Source: Cyathus striatus
Taxonomy: Eukaryota > Basidiomycota > Agaricomycetes > Agaricales > Nidulariaceae
Reading direction: 5' to 3'
DNA length: 64,000 nt
Assembly: GCA_025738555.1 (NCBI GenBank)
Contig: JAOVFP010000014.1
Span: 1,922,001-1,986,000, forward strand
A program made the translations under genes and the position numbers. This document shows, one piece after another, positions 23,334 through 36,484 of this stretch (position 1 is its first letter; every line of letters starts with the position of its first letter). The notes beneath the pieces were generated by a model. The model was given only the letters and a program-made list of their open reading frames with translations, had not been told where the DNA came from and made no database searches.

Positions 23334-24996
23334 CACTTGAGTTCAGTGGAGTCCAGGTAGAGTCCAGGTGGAGTTCAGGTAGAGTCCAGGTGGAGTCCAA
23401 GTAGAGTCCAGGTGGAGTTCAGGTAGAGTCCAGGTGGAGTCCAAGTAGAGTCCAGGTGGAGTCCAGGTAGAGTTCAGGTGGAGTCCAGGTAGAGTCCACC
23501 TGGAGTCCACCTGGAGTCCACTTGGAGTCCACTTGGAGTCCACTTGGAGTCCACCTGGAGTCCACTTGGAGTCCACCTGGAGTCTTGAACTCTACCCAGA
23601 GTCCACCTGATCTCGTGGAGGAGTGAAATATACAGCTTTTCTCAGGTCCCTGGGGTGGATTTCTTCAATACTTATACTCCTGTCACAAAAATGGCATCCA
23701 TTCGAGTCATTCTTGTATATGCAGCACAGCTAGACTTCGAGATCCACCAGGTAGATGTCAAGAGCACCTACCTAAACGGAGATTTTGAGGAAAATGAGGT
23801 GATTTATATGAAACTACCACCTGGACTACACCTTACCTCTGACCCAAATAAAGTTCTGCACCTCCGACACCTGTTGTATGGACTAAAACAGAGCGGCTGC
23901 CATTGGTACAAGAAGTTAAATTCAATCTTGAAAGATCATCTTGGGATGTCACAATGCGAAGTTGACCAGGCTGTGTTCTATCGCATCGACAAGAGGGGAT
24001 CCATCCTCATAGCAGCACATGTCGATGACTTGACCATTGCCACATCAATGATGACCTTGATGAATGAGGTGAAGAGAGCTCTGTGGAAGGAGGTTGAGAT
24101 TTCAGACATGGGTGAGATACACTGGATCCTGGGATTTGCAGTGCATTGAGACAGAGAAGAACGTAATTTGTCCCTCTCCCAGAAAGCATATATCAATTCC
24201 ATTCTAGAACATTTCGGTTTCACAGGTGCAAGACCTAGAGCGATGCCGATGAGTCCTGGTCTGCAGTTATCGAAGGCACAATGTCCTCAGACAGCAGATG
24301 AATTTGTGCGCATGAGGAATAAACCATATCATGAAGCCATAGGTTCCCTCCAGTATTTGTCCTTGGGAACAAGACCGGACATTACCTATGCAGTTGGTCA
24401 GCTCACTAGCTTCAACGAGAACCCAGGTCCTGCCCATTGGGAAGCTGTAGCAGCAGTATATGCTTATCTCGCTGGGACAAGAGAGTACAAGCTCACCTAT
24501 GGACACAAGTCAGTCGAGCTTGAGGGATTTGGAGATGTGGATGGGAGTAATCTGGAGCATAGAAGGGCAGTTTCTGGGTATGCTTTCCTTATAGATGGGG
24601 GAGCTGTGTTGTGGAGTTCAAAATGACAGGACCTCATTGCACTGTCAACCACCGAGGCTGAGTATGTGGCAGCCACCCATGCTGCCAAAGAAGTGCTCTG
24701 GCTTAGGATGTTGATTGGGCAGCTGTTTGGGAAGATCACAGGACCTACGACCCTGTATGGAGACAATCAATCTGCCATCACACTCACCAAGGACCAGCAA
24801 TACCATGTGCGAACCAAGCATATCGATATCTGATTCCATTTTATATGCTAGATAATTGAAGAAGGTAAAATCAAATTAGTTTATTGTCCCACTGATGATA
24901 TGGTAGTGGATACCTTAACCAAAGCACTCCCAAGCGCCAAGGTGAAGCACTTTGTGACTGAATTGGGACTTAGGGCATGCAAGGATTGAGGGGGAG

Positions 24997-25260
24997 TGTT
25001 GGAGCACAAGGGTTGCCTATGCAATCCATGCGCTATTGATGCACCATGCCAACAAGGTGGAAGCCACTGTTCCCATGCACAAGTGACTGGCTATGAGTAA
25101 ATAGTAAATTTTCGATCATATTACATATAAAAGTAGATTAGCAAGTGTCTCACTCCCCTCAGTTGTCTCTCATTATAACAAGCACTGAGGTGAGCTGAGC
25201 CTATTACATTTCATAGTACTATTACTTATATATTACCTACTGCAGTACTTTACTCTATAG
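24997..25260 (+). mobile_element. Copia 3' LTR (right boundary approximate)
   Basis: It begins TGTTGGAGCACAAGG directly after the purine tract and carries a TATA-like TACATATAAAAG at about 25125. No second LTR is present, so the right end is uncertain. Confidence 0.6.
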
Positions 25261-25923
25261 GTAATTTTCTGATGATGACAATAAATGTAACTAAATATCT
25301 CTTAATGTTCTTAAAATAAATGAAGATAAGGAGAGTGTTAGTAGTGTCTGAACTTATATCTTTTTAAACTCTCAAATAAGTGAATATTAAGGTGAAATAA
25401 GTCATTTTAAAGCAAGGGTTGTTCTTACTTGCATTAAAATGTCCTAATTTTACTAATCAAGCAGATGAGGATTTTCCTGATGAATATATAAACATAGTAG
25501 ACATCAGATACTGTGATGTGGAAATGGATGCTGATGCCTCAGATGGCATACCTTGATTGAGGTAGATGGTTTAGGGTCCCAGCATGTCTGATGTTGGTGG
25601 ATAGCCAGGAGTCAGAGACTACATCTGCTTAGGCAATGAGCAAAGCCCAAAGGACAGTAATTAGTCAGTACAATTGTGTGTTTGCCATTAAGGTGCCATT
25701 ACCAGGAGCAGGAGACTGACACAGTGTGGACGACAAGTAGAAGATGACAGCTACACTAAGAGAAGAGACATCAGGTGTGCATGTGAGAAACCAGGGTGGG
25801 TACTAGTGTAGTAGCATGCATTATGCATTTATCTTATCAGCTTCAAGAGTGATGTCCACAACTGTGTGCTGAACTCAGGCACTCAGCACCAGTGGCTGTC
25901 TTTGTGATTGATTGCTGTCAGTA
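25261..25923. repeat. Dispersed repeat fragment
   Basis: 25490-25660 (CTGTGATGTGGAAATGGATG, then TTGATTGAGGTAGATGG) matches the stretch also seen near 29715, 32335 and 40335. No coding sequence recognised. Confidence 0.5.
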
Positions 25924-26939
25924 AGCAGTGGGGGTGCACAATGTTTCACCACCGGGAGCTTGATTGATTGCAATTTGAGTTGGCACAATCAATGTATTCC
26001 TCTGAAATCAATTATAAGTGTGTAGTTAGAAATCATTGAATATATAGTTGGGATCTATTATCCAAAGTGTGGAATCATTCAATAAATGGAATCAATACTG
26101 TGTCTGAATTGAAATCAATACCATAACTGAATCAATAAAAATCCAATCAATAGGAAATGTAATGCAATCCTTTCAAATAAATGGTCCCCAACGATGATAC
26201 CCACATGTAAGTAGGGTTTTTAACCATATGTACTTAACCAGTAGGCTATCTGGTCTTGTATAGGTAATGTGCTTCACTGTATTTAACCTCTATTTGACTA
26301 CTACTACTACAGACCATGTGAAATGAAGCATGTTCCCTTATGTCTTCATGTACACATTGCCACAGTAGCTCAGTACATGATTAAGCTAAATAAAAGTTCT
26401 AACATTATTTAGTGTTTAAATACAATAATTTATAAATTATCTAGCAGGAAACATGTAGATGAAGGGGAGGGAACATGGAAGTCTTTATTTCACAAAGTCC
26501 TTAGTAGTAGTAGTCAAATAGAGGTTAAATACAGTGAAGCATGTTACCTATACAAGACTGGATAGCCTACCAGTTAAGTACATATAGTTAAAAACCCTAC
26601 TTACACATGGGTATTGTCATTGGGGACCATTTATTTGAAAGGATTGCATTACATTTCCTATTGATTGGATTTTTATTGATTCAGTTATGGTATTGATTTC
26701 AATTCGGACACAGTATTGATTCCGTTTATTGAATGATTCCGCACTTTGGATAATAGATCCCAACTATATATTCAATGATTTTGTACTTCACATGATAGAT
26801 CCCAATTATATATTCAATGATCTCTAACTACACACTTATAATTGATTTCAGAGGAATACATTGATTGTGCCAACTCAAATTGCAATCAATCAAGCTCCTG
26901 GTGGTGAAACATTGCACACCCCCGCTGCTTACCAACAGT
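25924..26939. mobile_element. 1-kb MITE with very long TIRs, TA target duplication
   Basis: A left arm of about 390 bp (from AGCAGTGGGGGTG) and a right arm of about 430 bp (to CACCCCCGCTGCT) are inverted copies at about 90% identity, around a unique core of about 190 bp. TA flanks both ends (25922-25923 and 26940-26941), which fits Tc1/mariner-type mobilisation. No coding capacity. Confidence 0.78.
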
Positions 26940-26941
26940 GA

Positions 26942-29832
26942 TCAATCATGATGATAGCCATGACTCCACTCAGATCGATTAACTACACCATGCAAGCTCT
27001 ATGTCAGTAAATATAATTAATAATACTTAGGATATTACCCATGTCCTTTCATCGATCTTTCCTGTGAGTATCATTAACACAGGATAAGTATTGGTGAATA
27101 CCAACCAACATGAGAAGCTGAATCAATTGATGCTCACCAAAGCATCATTGAGCTCCTTGAGTGGCATTGTGGAGTCATAGACAGACACAGCATAATTAAA
27201 AATGAAGAAGAAAGATTAGTATGAGGTATTAGAGGTGAGAGAGGTGAGGAAGTGACAAGTGAAAGGTGAATGGAAACCATTTAAATTTGATAGCACTGAG
27301 AGCTGGTGGGGAGTAGAAGTGGAGGTTATTTCTAAGTTACCATGAGTTGAGGAAAAAAACAAACTCCAGTCATTCAATTGCATAACCAGAATGAAAAGGA
27401 CCTAGGTGGAAGCAGGCATCATCATCGCTTTAAAATAGACATTACCAAAAGTTGAGGGTGACTAAGAAGATTCGAAAAGGATATCTGAAAGTCTTGCCTA
27501 TTCATATAATAGGACCTTGGATATGGTATCTTGATGACACAGTCATAACTCAATAATTAGATATGAGATGGATAGAAGTATTGGGAGTGTGCCCCCCCAG
27601 AAATGCGCACAATTCATCTGTCAATCAATTCTACATGCAACTTCTATTAATTTATACATTTCAACTTTGATTTGGGTCGGTTTTTAGTTCAAGCTTAAAA
27701 GAGTTCTGTGGGAACCAGTGACAAGGAAAGCAGTAGGTGAAAAGACAATGAAGACAGAAATTTGCAAGATTAAAATAGGAAAATAGTCATATCCAGAAAT
27801 GAATGGCTTGTGCACTTCTGAGATCGAAGGCTAATTCTCTTAGTTTGGCTCACATCTTCTTCGGTGTACTCAGTCATCATGATTGAGATAAAGACAGCTG
27901 GGGTTTCAGTTTCCAGATAGTCCAGTAAGGCATTATGAAGAAGCCAGTAGGGAGCCTTCCTCTCCCCGGTCTTCTCCATCCAAGTATAACTAGTCGAGAC
28001 ATACATCATATCACATCCACAGCTCCTTCATACCCACCTGTCCTTCACAATCTCCAGAACTTGAGCCACCTTCTCAAACTCCTAGAATCTCTGACAATGA
28101 AACATGGTTGAGTGCAGGTGTGAGCTATCAATGAAATTGGACAGTGAGATGCAGGAGGTGAGATGCTGAGAGAGCAGCAGGCAAAGGGAATCTTCTAGGC
28201 AAATGACCTCATGTTCATCATGACCCACAAGCCTGCTTATGCTTATCCCTCACATTCTCAACATTGCATATGTAACATCAGGGTTGACATGGTGCAGACT
28301 GCATCTAACTCCTATGTTCTCCTGCCCCTGATCTTCCTTGTCCCCTATTTCCTTCTTACCAGCCATATTGTTCTCATCCCCCACATGTTCTCCAGCTCAC
28401 ATAACCCTCTCATCTGTGCCCTTCACACCCTTGACATTCACCTCATCCCCATGTTGTCCTCATAACATCAACAGATATACAACATTAAGGTCTTCAAGTA
28501 GCTTTGTAATGGCTGATGATTCACCAGTGCATGACGAATAGGACGATGGGGGACAGGAGGTAAGAGAACATCAGGCAACAGATTGGGGTACAACTCCCCT
28601 CAACCCACATATTTCCCCCCATACTGACATCCCCCAGCACCATATGTCTCATTAGCTCCATAACCTCTTTATGCACGAACAAGCCCTTCACACCTTTCAA
28701 CCCCTGGGACCCCCTCGAGTAAAGAACCCCTTCAAGTTTGAGAAGCATTACAATGGCTGTCACACTATCAGTGCATAACAAGCAAGAAAGTTGAAGGAAG
28801 GTAGAGTGGTGAGAAACCACTTCTTGAGACGCTGAATAGCATATAGCAGAGAGACATGGTTGAGGCAAAACATCATCAACTACCATTGCAATGGCTGCTG
28901 TACATGAGAGCATGACAAGACAGAAATATGGTGGGGCATGAGAAATGACTCCTTCTCAAGCAGTGAGACATGGTTGAAGGATGAGGTCGTCAAGTAGCAT
29001 TGCAACAGCTGACGTCATGCCAGCTGGTGAGGGAAAGAAGGTTGGCCAGGTGGCGAATGTGATAACACAGAAACAGCTGCTAGGTGAGGAATGGTGTTCG
29101 TCTTTATGACCTTGTCCCCCTTGTTCGCCTCATCCATTATGTATCCTTCATCCTGTTTCCTCCCAACTATAGTGAACATCTCATCGTGATCCTCAGCAGC
29201 ACAAAATAATGCCCTGCCCTGACCTGGTGTAAGGAGGGAAACAACCCCCAAAAGTTTTCTAACTGTGGATGTGACATAAACAACTGTGGGATGCTAGAGG
29301 CTGGTTGGCAGATGGGGGTGGGTAGCAAAAGTATCTATTACTATTACAATGCAAGCTGACAAAAATGCTCGAAGGGAAAAGGCATGTACCATCACCACTT
29401 GTCCCAGCGTAGTCAATGATGAGGCTCTCTGGAGGATGCACAAGAACATTCGAAGGGCACCCTATAGGTGTCCACATGGTGCCAAGAGATGTTTGCAATG
29501 CACAAGTTCTCCTCAGTAACAGTGATTGAGAGTATGGGCTGGTTGACCTATAACTGACATTCTCACTGCAGCTGGGCTGAGATGTTCAATGACTCCATTG
29601 ACCAAGAATGCTTACCATATGGTAGTCTACTCTATCCCTATCCAAGTACTATGACTCTTAGAATAATGGCTGCTGTTCATAAGACATGAGAATAAGCTAA
29701 ACATAATAGATATTGGTAACTGTGATGTGGAAAGATGTCAATGAAGATATCTTATGTTGGTTGAGGTAGATGAGACAGAGTGACATGATGATGGAATATG
29801 GTTAGAGCATGTTTGTTGAAACATTGATAGAG
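26942..29832. repeat. Dispersed repeat family, non-coding
   Basis: Stretches resemble other parts of the window: 27000-27060 is like 32600-32700 and 60970-61050; 28185-29130 is like 62770-63790. It includes imperfect repeats of CATTGCAATGGCTG text near 28740, 28880 and 28995. No convincing gene; weak open frames have no recognisable motif. Confidence 0.5.
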
Positions 29833-29840
29833 GATAGAAA

Positions 29841-31167
29841 GGGGCTACTAGATTTTGATGTTGCCTAGATTTTGACGTTGCCATGGCATTGCCAGTGAGG
29901 CAACATCAAATCTCGCGCAGCAATGTCATGCAATGTCTGGCAACATCACAGGCAATGCCAGTGCAGCAAAGTGCCTGCAATTGATTTTCTTATTCCCACA
30001 CCCCTCGCTAATCAATTCCAGCTGCCTCCAGCCCTTCTCTTTGGGTTATCACATGCATATCACCATGGCCTGCCTCCCGCTCATCATTTCCCATGCCTCC
30101 GCTCTCACTTTTACACTTTTATTACATTTCCCTTAATCAAACACACAGTCTACTATTTATAATACAACATATTATTGCCTATTTCACAGAGGATAGAACA
30201 TATTACAGTAGAAGATTATTTAAAACTGTCTCTAATTCACATGTTTAATTGCTATACCCCCTTCATTACATAGTGAAATAGTGTGCAGTACATATGTCAT
30301 AATATATATTAAATAATGCAAAAATAATTGAAGAAAATGATAAAGAATTGAACTAAAAAATAAGAAAATACTTGCTCAATGTTGAGCATGATGACAAGGA
30401 AGTGTGATGTGTTGCCATGGCAATGAGGAAGGGGATCAACACTGCATACAAATATAAACAAAGGTGGAGCGGAGGGCATGGGAAACATTGAACCTCCAGC
30501 AAGATCAAAGGCAACGTCACGCAATGTCACAGGCAATGTCCAGCAACATCACAGCAACACCATCTGGTAATGTCACAGCAATGTCACAGCAATGTCAGCA
30601 TTGTCAGGCAATGTCTGGCAATGCAAGCAACATCAAGCAATGTCATGGCAACATTAATTCTCAGATTGGCAATGTCACAGGCAATGTCAAAATCCTTATA
30701 TTCATTTTCAGAATTCTGTAACTTGTATAAAAATGAGTAGAGTCCATGTATCTCTACCAATCTCTATTTTTTATTAGTATATATCATAAATTTACAAAAC
30801 TACCAGCCAGCTAAAATCTAAATAGTATTAGAAATGTTGTACACAAGTGACAAAATATATGTATTTCACTGTGGGATTGTAAGTATTATTTGTTATACCC
30901 TCTCCCCACCCCCCATCCAGTGGTAATATATATTATTAAAATGAAAGAACATCCATCTTGTGCAATCCTACTTATTTATTGTATTTATTACTAACTACAC
31001 AGCGGGACTTGAACACAGGACCTCAGCACTAATATATGTAGCAACATCAAAAATAAATAAGCAACGTCACAGGCAACGCCAGGCAACGTCAAATCTCAGA
31101 ATCGCAACGTCACGCAACGTCACTAAAGCAACGTCAAAACTTGGGCAACGTCAAAATCTGTAGGCCC
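29841..31167. mobile_element. Non-autonomous hAT-like element, 8-bp TSD
   Basis: The ends are inverted: GGGGCTACTAGATTTTGATG (left) and, in reverse complement, GGGCCTACAGATTTTGACG (right), each followed by further AGATTTTGACGTTGCC-type copies. GATAGAAA flanks both sides (29833-29840 and 31168-31175). Many GCAAYGTCA words lie near both ends (29855-29960, 30490-30690, 31045-31150), like the subterminal transposase-binding repeats of hAT elements. No transposase is present. Confidence 0.78.
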
Positions 31168-31175
31168 GATAGAAA

Positions 31176-33407
31176 CGAGTGGGACTCGGAAGACTGCGAT
31201 GGTGTGGACGACGAACAGCGGCGAGCGTGAGAAGTCAGAACGGAAACACGCCCACGGTACATATACGGTAGGGCCGGTAGCTGGCGCGCGTTGGGCGTTC
31301 ATCCCATCAACTTCAAAAGCGAGTCCACAACTGGCTCACAACCGCATGCAAGGGTCCTTATCTCAGCAGATATAAACTTGACGATAGTTGTAATCGATCC
31401 CACTATAGAATTGAACTGCATGGCATATTATCCGTACATCATACCTTCGGAGCTAATCCCTCCTAAGTATACTAAGCTCACTCAAGACCATATCAAGTTC
31501 ATCCTACAGTAGCCAGTTAGTCGGCTCTTTTGATCGAATCACATTCACCCCATTGACACTACCACTACCAAGATCTTTCATAACAGCTCGAAGGTCAGAA
31601 CGGACATAATGCGCGATCTAGTGAAATCAACATTCCCGCATCACAGGTGATACTTATAAGGTGAGTCACGTACCCAAACTATTTTAATCTTATGACTATC
31701 GATGATGTATGTGAGGTTGCTATCATCCTTAAGCTTACATATTCCAGTGACTGGCGGTGCAACGGCGGTGATAGAGGATCCTCCTAGCACAAAAGAAAAC
31801 ATTAAACACCGGGCTCTGGTGTTGGTGTGGAAGAAGCTTAGGATAGCTTTTGACTGAGGACGGGACTCAAGGGATGGGGTAGTGGAGGCGGGGCGGCAGT
31901 GGTTAGTTGATTGGTGATGAGGTATGAAATTCTAGGAGAGTATCTATCAATTATAATGTAGTGTAAGTTTATGAACGAAGGTAGATGACACGCACCATCG
32001 CACCGCTTGTCCCAGCGTTCTGCACAAGAACATTCTAATGCTTGTCCATGTGGTGCCAAGAAACGTTTACAACGCGCAATTTGTCCCCAGCAGCAGTGAA
32101 TAAGGGTATGATCTGGGGTTCGACCTATAAACGACATGCTCATTGCAGCTGGGTTGAGACGATCAACGATGATATTGAGCAAGACCTTTGCTTAACCATA
32201 TACCCGCTCCATCTCTATCTGAGCTTTATGATTCCATTGTTAATAACCGGCTGCGGGCAGAACCAAGCAGAACGGCCGCTCTTCATAAGATAGAAGAAGC
32301 TAAACATAGGTAGTAGATACTACCAGTATCTGTTACTATGATGTGAAAATGGATACTGATGAAGATACCTTACGTTGATTGAGGTAAATTTGACAGATTA
32401 TATGTCGTTGAGGGATATCCAGGACTGGGAGACTGCGACGGCAATACGACGGTGTGGACGACGAGCCTGAGAGGATGATAGTCACGGAAGCGAACAGAGC
32501 GTAACGAACAGCGACAAGCCTGAGAAATCGGGACGGAAATTGGACTAGCAATGGACTAGTGACGCGCGTTGGGCGTTTATTTTATCAAAAGCTTTAAGCC
32601 AGTAACTCTATGCAGCCAGATCGATTAACAAACCATACACGCCCCATCCCATTAAATATTAATCGACAACAGTATCTCAGTCCTTCCATCGACCTTCCTA
32701 TGAATATAATTAAGAACAAATTAAGAATGCTTCTTCCTCGCGATCGATCCCACTAGTAAATAGCACCGTCTACTAAAAGAACCGATGGAAGTAGGGGATA
32801 GCAGTATGTATAAAATGTAAACATAATGGATATTTCAGTAACTATGGTGCGGAAAGGAATGGCGATGAAGCAGTTCCCGTAGATGTGATATCAGTGAGAT
32901 GTCAATGGCCTAGGACTAGAGCGTGTTCGTCGTTGGGGGATAACCAGGGAGACTACCTCTGAGTGTGACCTCAAAAGAGCATGACATGGCAACAGTCGAA
33001 CAGAGACATGGTACAATCCACACCTGTGAACTCAATTCAATGGATCAATGCACCATTCTCGTGAGTCTCATATACTGTGGAAGCTCCAACCAATAACGTG
33101 AGTCTTGACCTCACATAAATTCTATTCCGGTTGCCTTTGGAGATGATATTAATTCATGTAGAGACTTTGTTGATCAATCTATATACAATAATTATGGACG
33201 CTTGCACAGCGATGTATATCTACCAACCAACCAAATCAACAACCATTGCTGTTAAAAATATTGGTCCAATTAAACACTGCGTCCCAGAGCGGCCTTGTAC
33301 CACCTCCTTGATTTGATGCTTAGTTTATATGAACGTTCTTATCTCTATAAAACGAGACATACCCCACTTTTGTTCCCCTCTGAAAACATTAAAGCCACAC
33401 CCAAACT
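31176..33407. repeat. Dispersed repeat family upstream of membrane-protein gene A
   Basis: 31210-31680 matches 60190-60640, and 32590-33150 matches 60940-61510, both at about 85-90%. The end of the repeat runs into the gene promoter (CTCTATAAAACGAG at 33344), which is also present at 62511. Confidence 0.75.
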
Positions 33408-34584
33408 ATGGGTCAAATTTCTGAGGAAAAAACATTCCTTGTATCTGCTTACCTTGAGGTAAGTCCAGCCCTCATGAGATTCATAAGAGTTAAACATTAA
33501 CTCTTCGACTTTAGGGAATGGGATATGGTAAGTCGCTTTAATACAGGCTGGCGGGATTATAAGATTCTAAAGTCTACATTAACCTGAAACGCAGGTCTCT
33601 TCCTATGCCTCTTTGTAGTGACGCTGTACTTATACTTTAATCCCGCTTATAACATTGGAAGACGGAACAATCATACATCGGTAATTGAAGTTTTATATTT
33701 AAATAAAACTGGTTTAACGACGAATACTTTGAAGGTCATGATAAGCATTTCTGCTATTATGTTTTTTATCGCCACATTTCACCTTGCTATTGATTGTTAC
33801 CGCCTTCTCCAAGGATTCGTTGATAAACGTCTCGATTCGTCTGGACCAATTGCATATCTTAGCGATCGCAATGCTTGGCACTTTATTCTTAGAGACTTTC
33901 TTTTTGGAACTCAACAAATTCTCGGTAGTGCTGCGGCGGTGGGTTTCCAGTTTAAATACCTCTGTAGTGATGTTTGAACAGACTGTTAGATATATCGTAC
34001 GTGGGTACTATGGAGCTACAACTGGAAGATCATTGTTTTGCTTATTCTATTACTTACCATTAATATAAGTATGCTTCTCTCGCCAGTTGACTATACCCTA
34101 GAAAGCTCATGCTCATTTGTGTGTAGTTGCTGGCTCCCTTATTTGTGCTGCATATGTGGCCCAAGATTCAATATTCAGTGATACTGTATTTGAGAGGTTG
34201 ATCTGGACTTACAACTCAGTTGCCTTCTCTTTGAGTGTTATCACTGTTGGACTTATGAGCTACCGAATCTGGAGTACAAACAGAAATATGGCCAATTATC
34301 GTGTTGGCGAAGGTCGGCTACTATCCATTATGTGGATTCTGATAGAGTCTGCAGCTCTACAGATAGTAACGGAATTTTTAATTATGGCTTTATGCTTCTC
34401 ATCTGAAAGCTCTTCATACGTTGTATTACTTGATTGGATCACACCGATAGTTGTAAGTGTTCAGTTTAGGGCATAAATCTTCGTGGATTTTAAGCACTCA
34501 ATTTGGCTGTAGGGTATAACATTCAACTCGATCGCTGTCCGCGTAAAACTCCAGTCACTCAAAGAGGCAGTAATGCAGACATAG
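33408..34584 (+). CDS. Multi-pass membrane protein, Agaricomycete hypothetical family (copy A)
   Basis: Six exons: 33408-33458, a 13-bp exon near 33515 (GGAATGGGATATG), an exon from about 33596 to 33946, then exons near 33997, 34127 and 34499. Introns start GTAAGT, GTAAGT, GTGGGT, GTATGC and GTAAGT. The protein of about 320 residues has about seven hydrophobic segments: LFLCLFVVTLYLYF, a TM ending HLAIDCYR, the LFGTQQILGSAAA to YRTWVLW segment, IIVLLILLLTI, SVAFSLSVITVGL, SIMWILIESAALQIV and the last around WITPIVGITFNSIAVRV. The order and the IYRTWVLW, MWILIESAAL and RV signatures match a large mushroom membrane-protein family without known function. The TAG at 34582 corresponds to CAG in copy B; the frame beyond stays open (PLRSIRVNVTKEIQDD), so the tail may be recently truncated. 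Confidence 0.72.
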
Positions 34585-36484
34585 GATACAAATATCCCAG
34601 TTAAAACTATCGGAAGTATGCCTCTGCGTAGCATTAGAGTAAACGTTACGAAAGAGATTCAGGATGACATGGAAGAATCTAAAAGGACATCTGAATGCTC
34701 CGTATATTGACATACTAGAGATGGTTTTTCGAAGGTAAGTTGCATAGTTCGTCTTCATTTTTGAATATGTAATTGTTCATTAGATTTTAAACTGTGATTT
34801 GGATCTGCTTTTGGGATGAGGCCCTATATGCTAAGTGGACGACAATCGCTTCGGTGGTTGTCGTATGGTTGTCGTTGTTGTTGGTGACGAGGGGATACAC
34901 AGTACATATGTTACTAGCTAGTGCTTAATTACGAGTTGAAAGGTGACAGCGAAGAGCGTGAGAAATAAAGTAACGAGAGGAAGTATGATGGATTGGGGGA
35001 TAGCGAACGTAAGAGAGCGTCAGGCGAAGGATTTTGCACGGACTATAGCTTCAACTCAACCCACGTATTCTCCCCCGCACCGACATCTTCCAACACCAGA
35101 CTCCATACCAGCGGCTTTTCATCATCGACTACAAAGCCCCAGCATGGACGATCAACCCGTTCACTACTTCTGACTAAGCAACAAACGAGCTACAGTGGCC
35201 GTTGTTTCCCGGGGGAGAAGACTCTCCGAGTTCGAGCACGTTACTATTGCTGTGGCAATGTCATTGCCTAACGAGCAATAAGAGTTGCAGGAAGGTAGGG
35301 TACTGAGAAACCAGTTCTTCTTGAGATGCTGGATTATGTATAGTAGAGACACCGTTGAGGGGAGAGCAATTTTACAGGGCTTTGTATTAGAAACTACAGT
35401 TCTGATTTTTCAAAATTTATTTGTTGTATTTTCTACAAACAGAGAGTGATGGTGTCCTGTTATTCGACCGCTCGAGACTAATAAAAGCTTGTGGTAATCA
35501 AAATACAAGGTATATAAGTATACTTACAAAAATGCAGCTGAGCCTTCAAAACAAGCTGAGGTGTACATATTAATAACTATGTATGGCACAACTATTATAT
35601 AATTACTGTGCATCCGAATGAGTCCGATAGTCTGTTATCCGAAGTCAGAGTGGACAAGTATGTAAATGATAAGTTAAAAAATAATTGCTTGGCTGTCATC
35701 GTGTATATGTCAAAGTTGAATTACTGTGGTGAAGTTTTAGTTGAATCGGATACATGAAAGCATTTTTATGCTCCCTCATCTCGCAAATTTAGGGGTCACT
35801 TCACTGTGAATTTGGGAAAGTTCCCAATCATTATGCTCGCAACTAAGCAAGCCCGAGTCACCGATCAGCGCAAATCATTCAATTTATTTCGATGAATGAT
35901 AGGAAACTCATTACAATATGCGATGATGAAAGAAATTATTTCGACAGAGCACTGCGTTTCCTTGCAATATCTAACATTGAATCCTTGTTGCTTGGCAGGC
36001 TGTTAAGGGGATGAATCCTCTGTGGATGATTATACAAATCAACATAACACGGACTGCATTAGGTCAAGCAGCAATTCATTATTAACACCTCCCATATAAT
36101 ATAAGCTCCTCTGCTCGTATCGATGTAAATTATAACTCAAGACAAGCCAAGGGACATTGTAACAACAAGCTCGGTTCACAATAACGTGAGCGCCATGTAA
36201 TATCACTTACATTATCGGTTCACCTACATAGTCCACAACTACTTATATCAGAGCTCAGATATGTATATCATTCTATTTTACCGTAATGAACTAATTAATT
36301 GTTTGAACACATACTAGTAGTTACCGGACGACCATGCTTCAGTTAGTAAGCGCTCAGTCTCGCTTAAGTGAAATTCTGAAACGGATATTGTAGTATCTAC
36401 ATAACTGAGATGCCGCGGAGCCGGATGCCGAAGCTTAATTTTAATTGATGCGTTTGAGCATGGTCGTTAGACTTTCCATACTTT
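34585..36484. other. Non-coding flank with dispersed repeat 34990-35390
   Basis: 34990-35390 (GCGAACGTAAGAGAGCGTCAGG to the GAGACACCGTTGAGG stretch) recurs at 63030-63345. The remainder (35400-36480) is AT-rich and shows no gene or recognised repeat. Confidence 0.55.

Larger units (their letters stand above)
21961..23634. mobile_element. Foldback element inserted in copia RT, 9-bp TSD
   Basis: The copia frame is cut after GCTTTTCTC (21952-21960) and the same nonamer recurs at 23635-23643. The 1674-bp insert has short inverted ends containing CACTCCTCCACGA (left) and TCGTGGAGGAGTG (right). The rest is tandem repeats in opposite orientations around a central hairpin, with no gene. A 9-bp duplication suggests a Mutator-like (MULE) transposase, by inference. 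Confidence 0.8.
21390..24994 (+). pseudogene. Ty1/copia pol remnant (reverse transcriptase and RNase H), split by an insertion
   Basis: Conceptual translation gives the copia RT start (GTWTLEVPP, HWVYAVKRDMNGNIQ, RLIAQGFS) at about 21650-21960. It resumes after the insertion at 23644 with VPGVDFFNTYTPV, then FEIHQVDVKSTYLNGDF, the catalytic HVDDL (about 24016) and the RNase H part with DGSN, LSTTEAEYVAATHAAKEVLW and TKHIDI. Gag, protease and most of integrase are missing. TGA codons interrupt the frame at 21752, 21845, 21914, 21920, 24147, 24624 and 24831, plus a TAG at 24849, all explainable as C-to-T changes of CGA or CAG. There is also a frame change near 21600-21660. It ends with a PPT-like GAGGGGGAG before the 3' LTR. 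Confidence 0.88.

Noticed and set aside
31005..31045. tRNA-like text (minus strand GTGTTCAAGTCCCGC, B-box-like)
   Set aside because: No acceptor, D or anticodon stems could be folded around it; at most a SINE or tRNA relic inside the hAT-like element.
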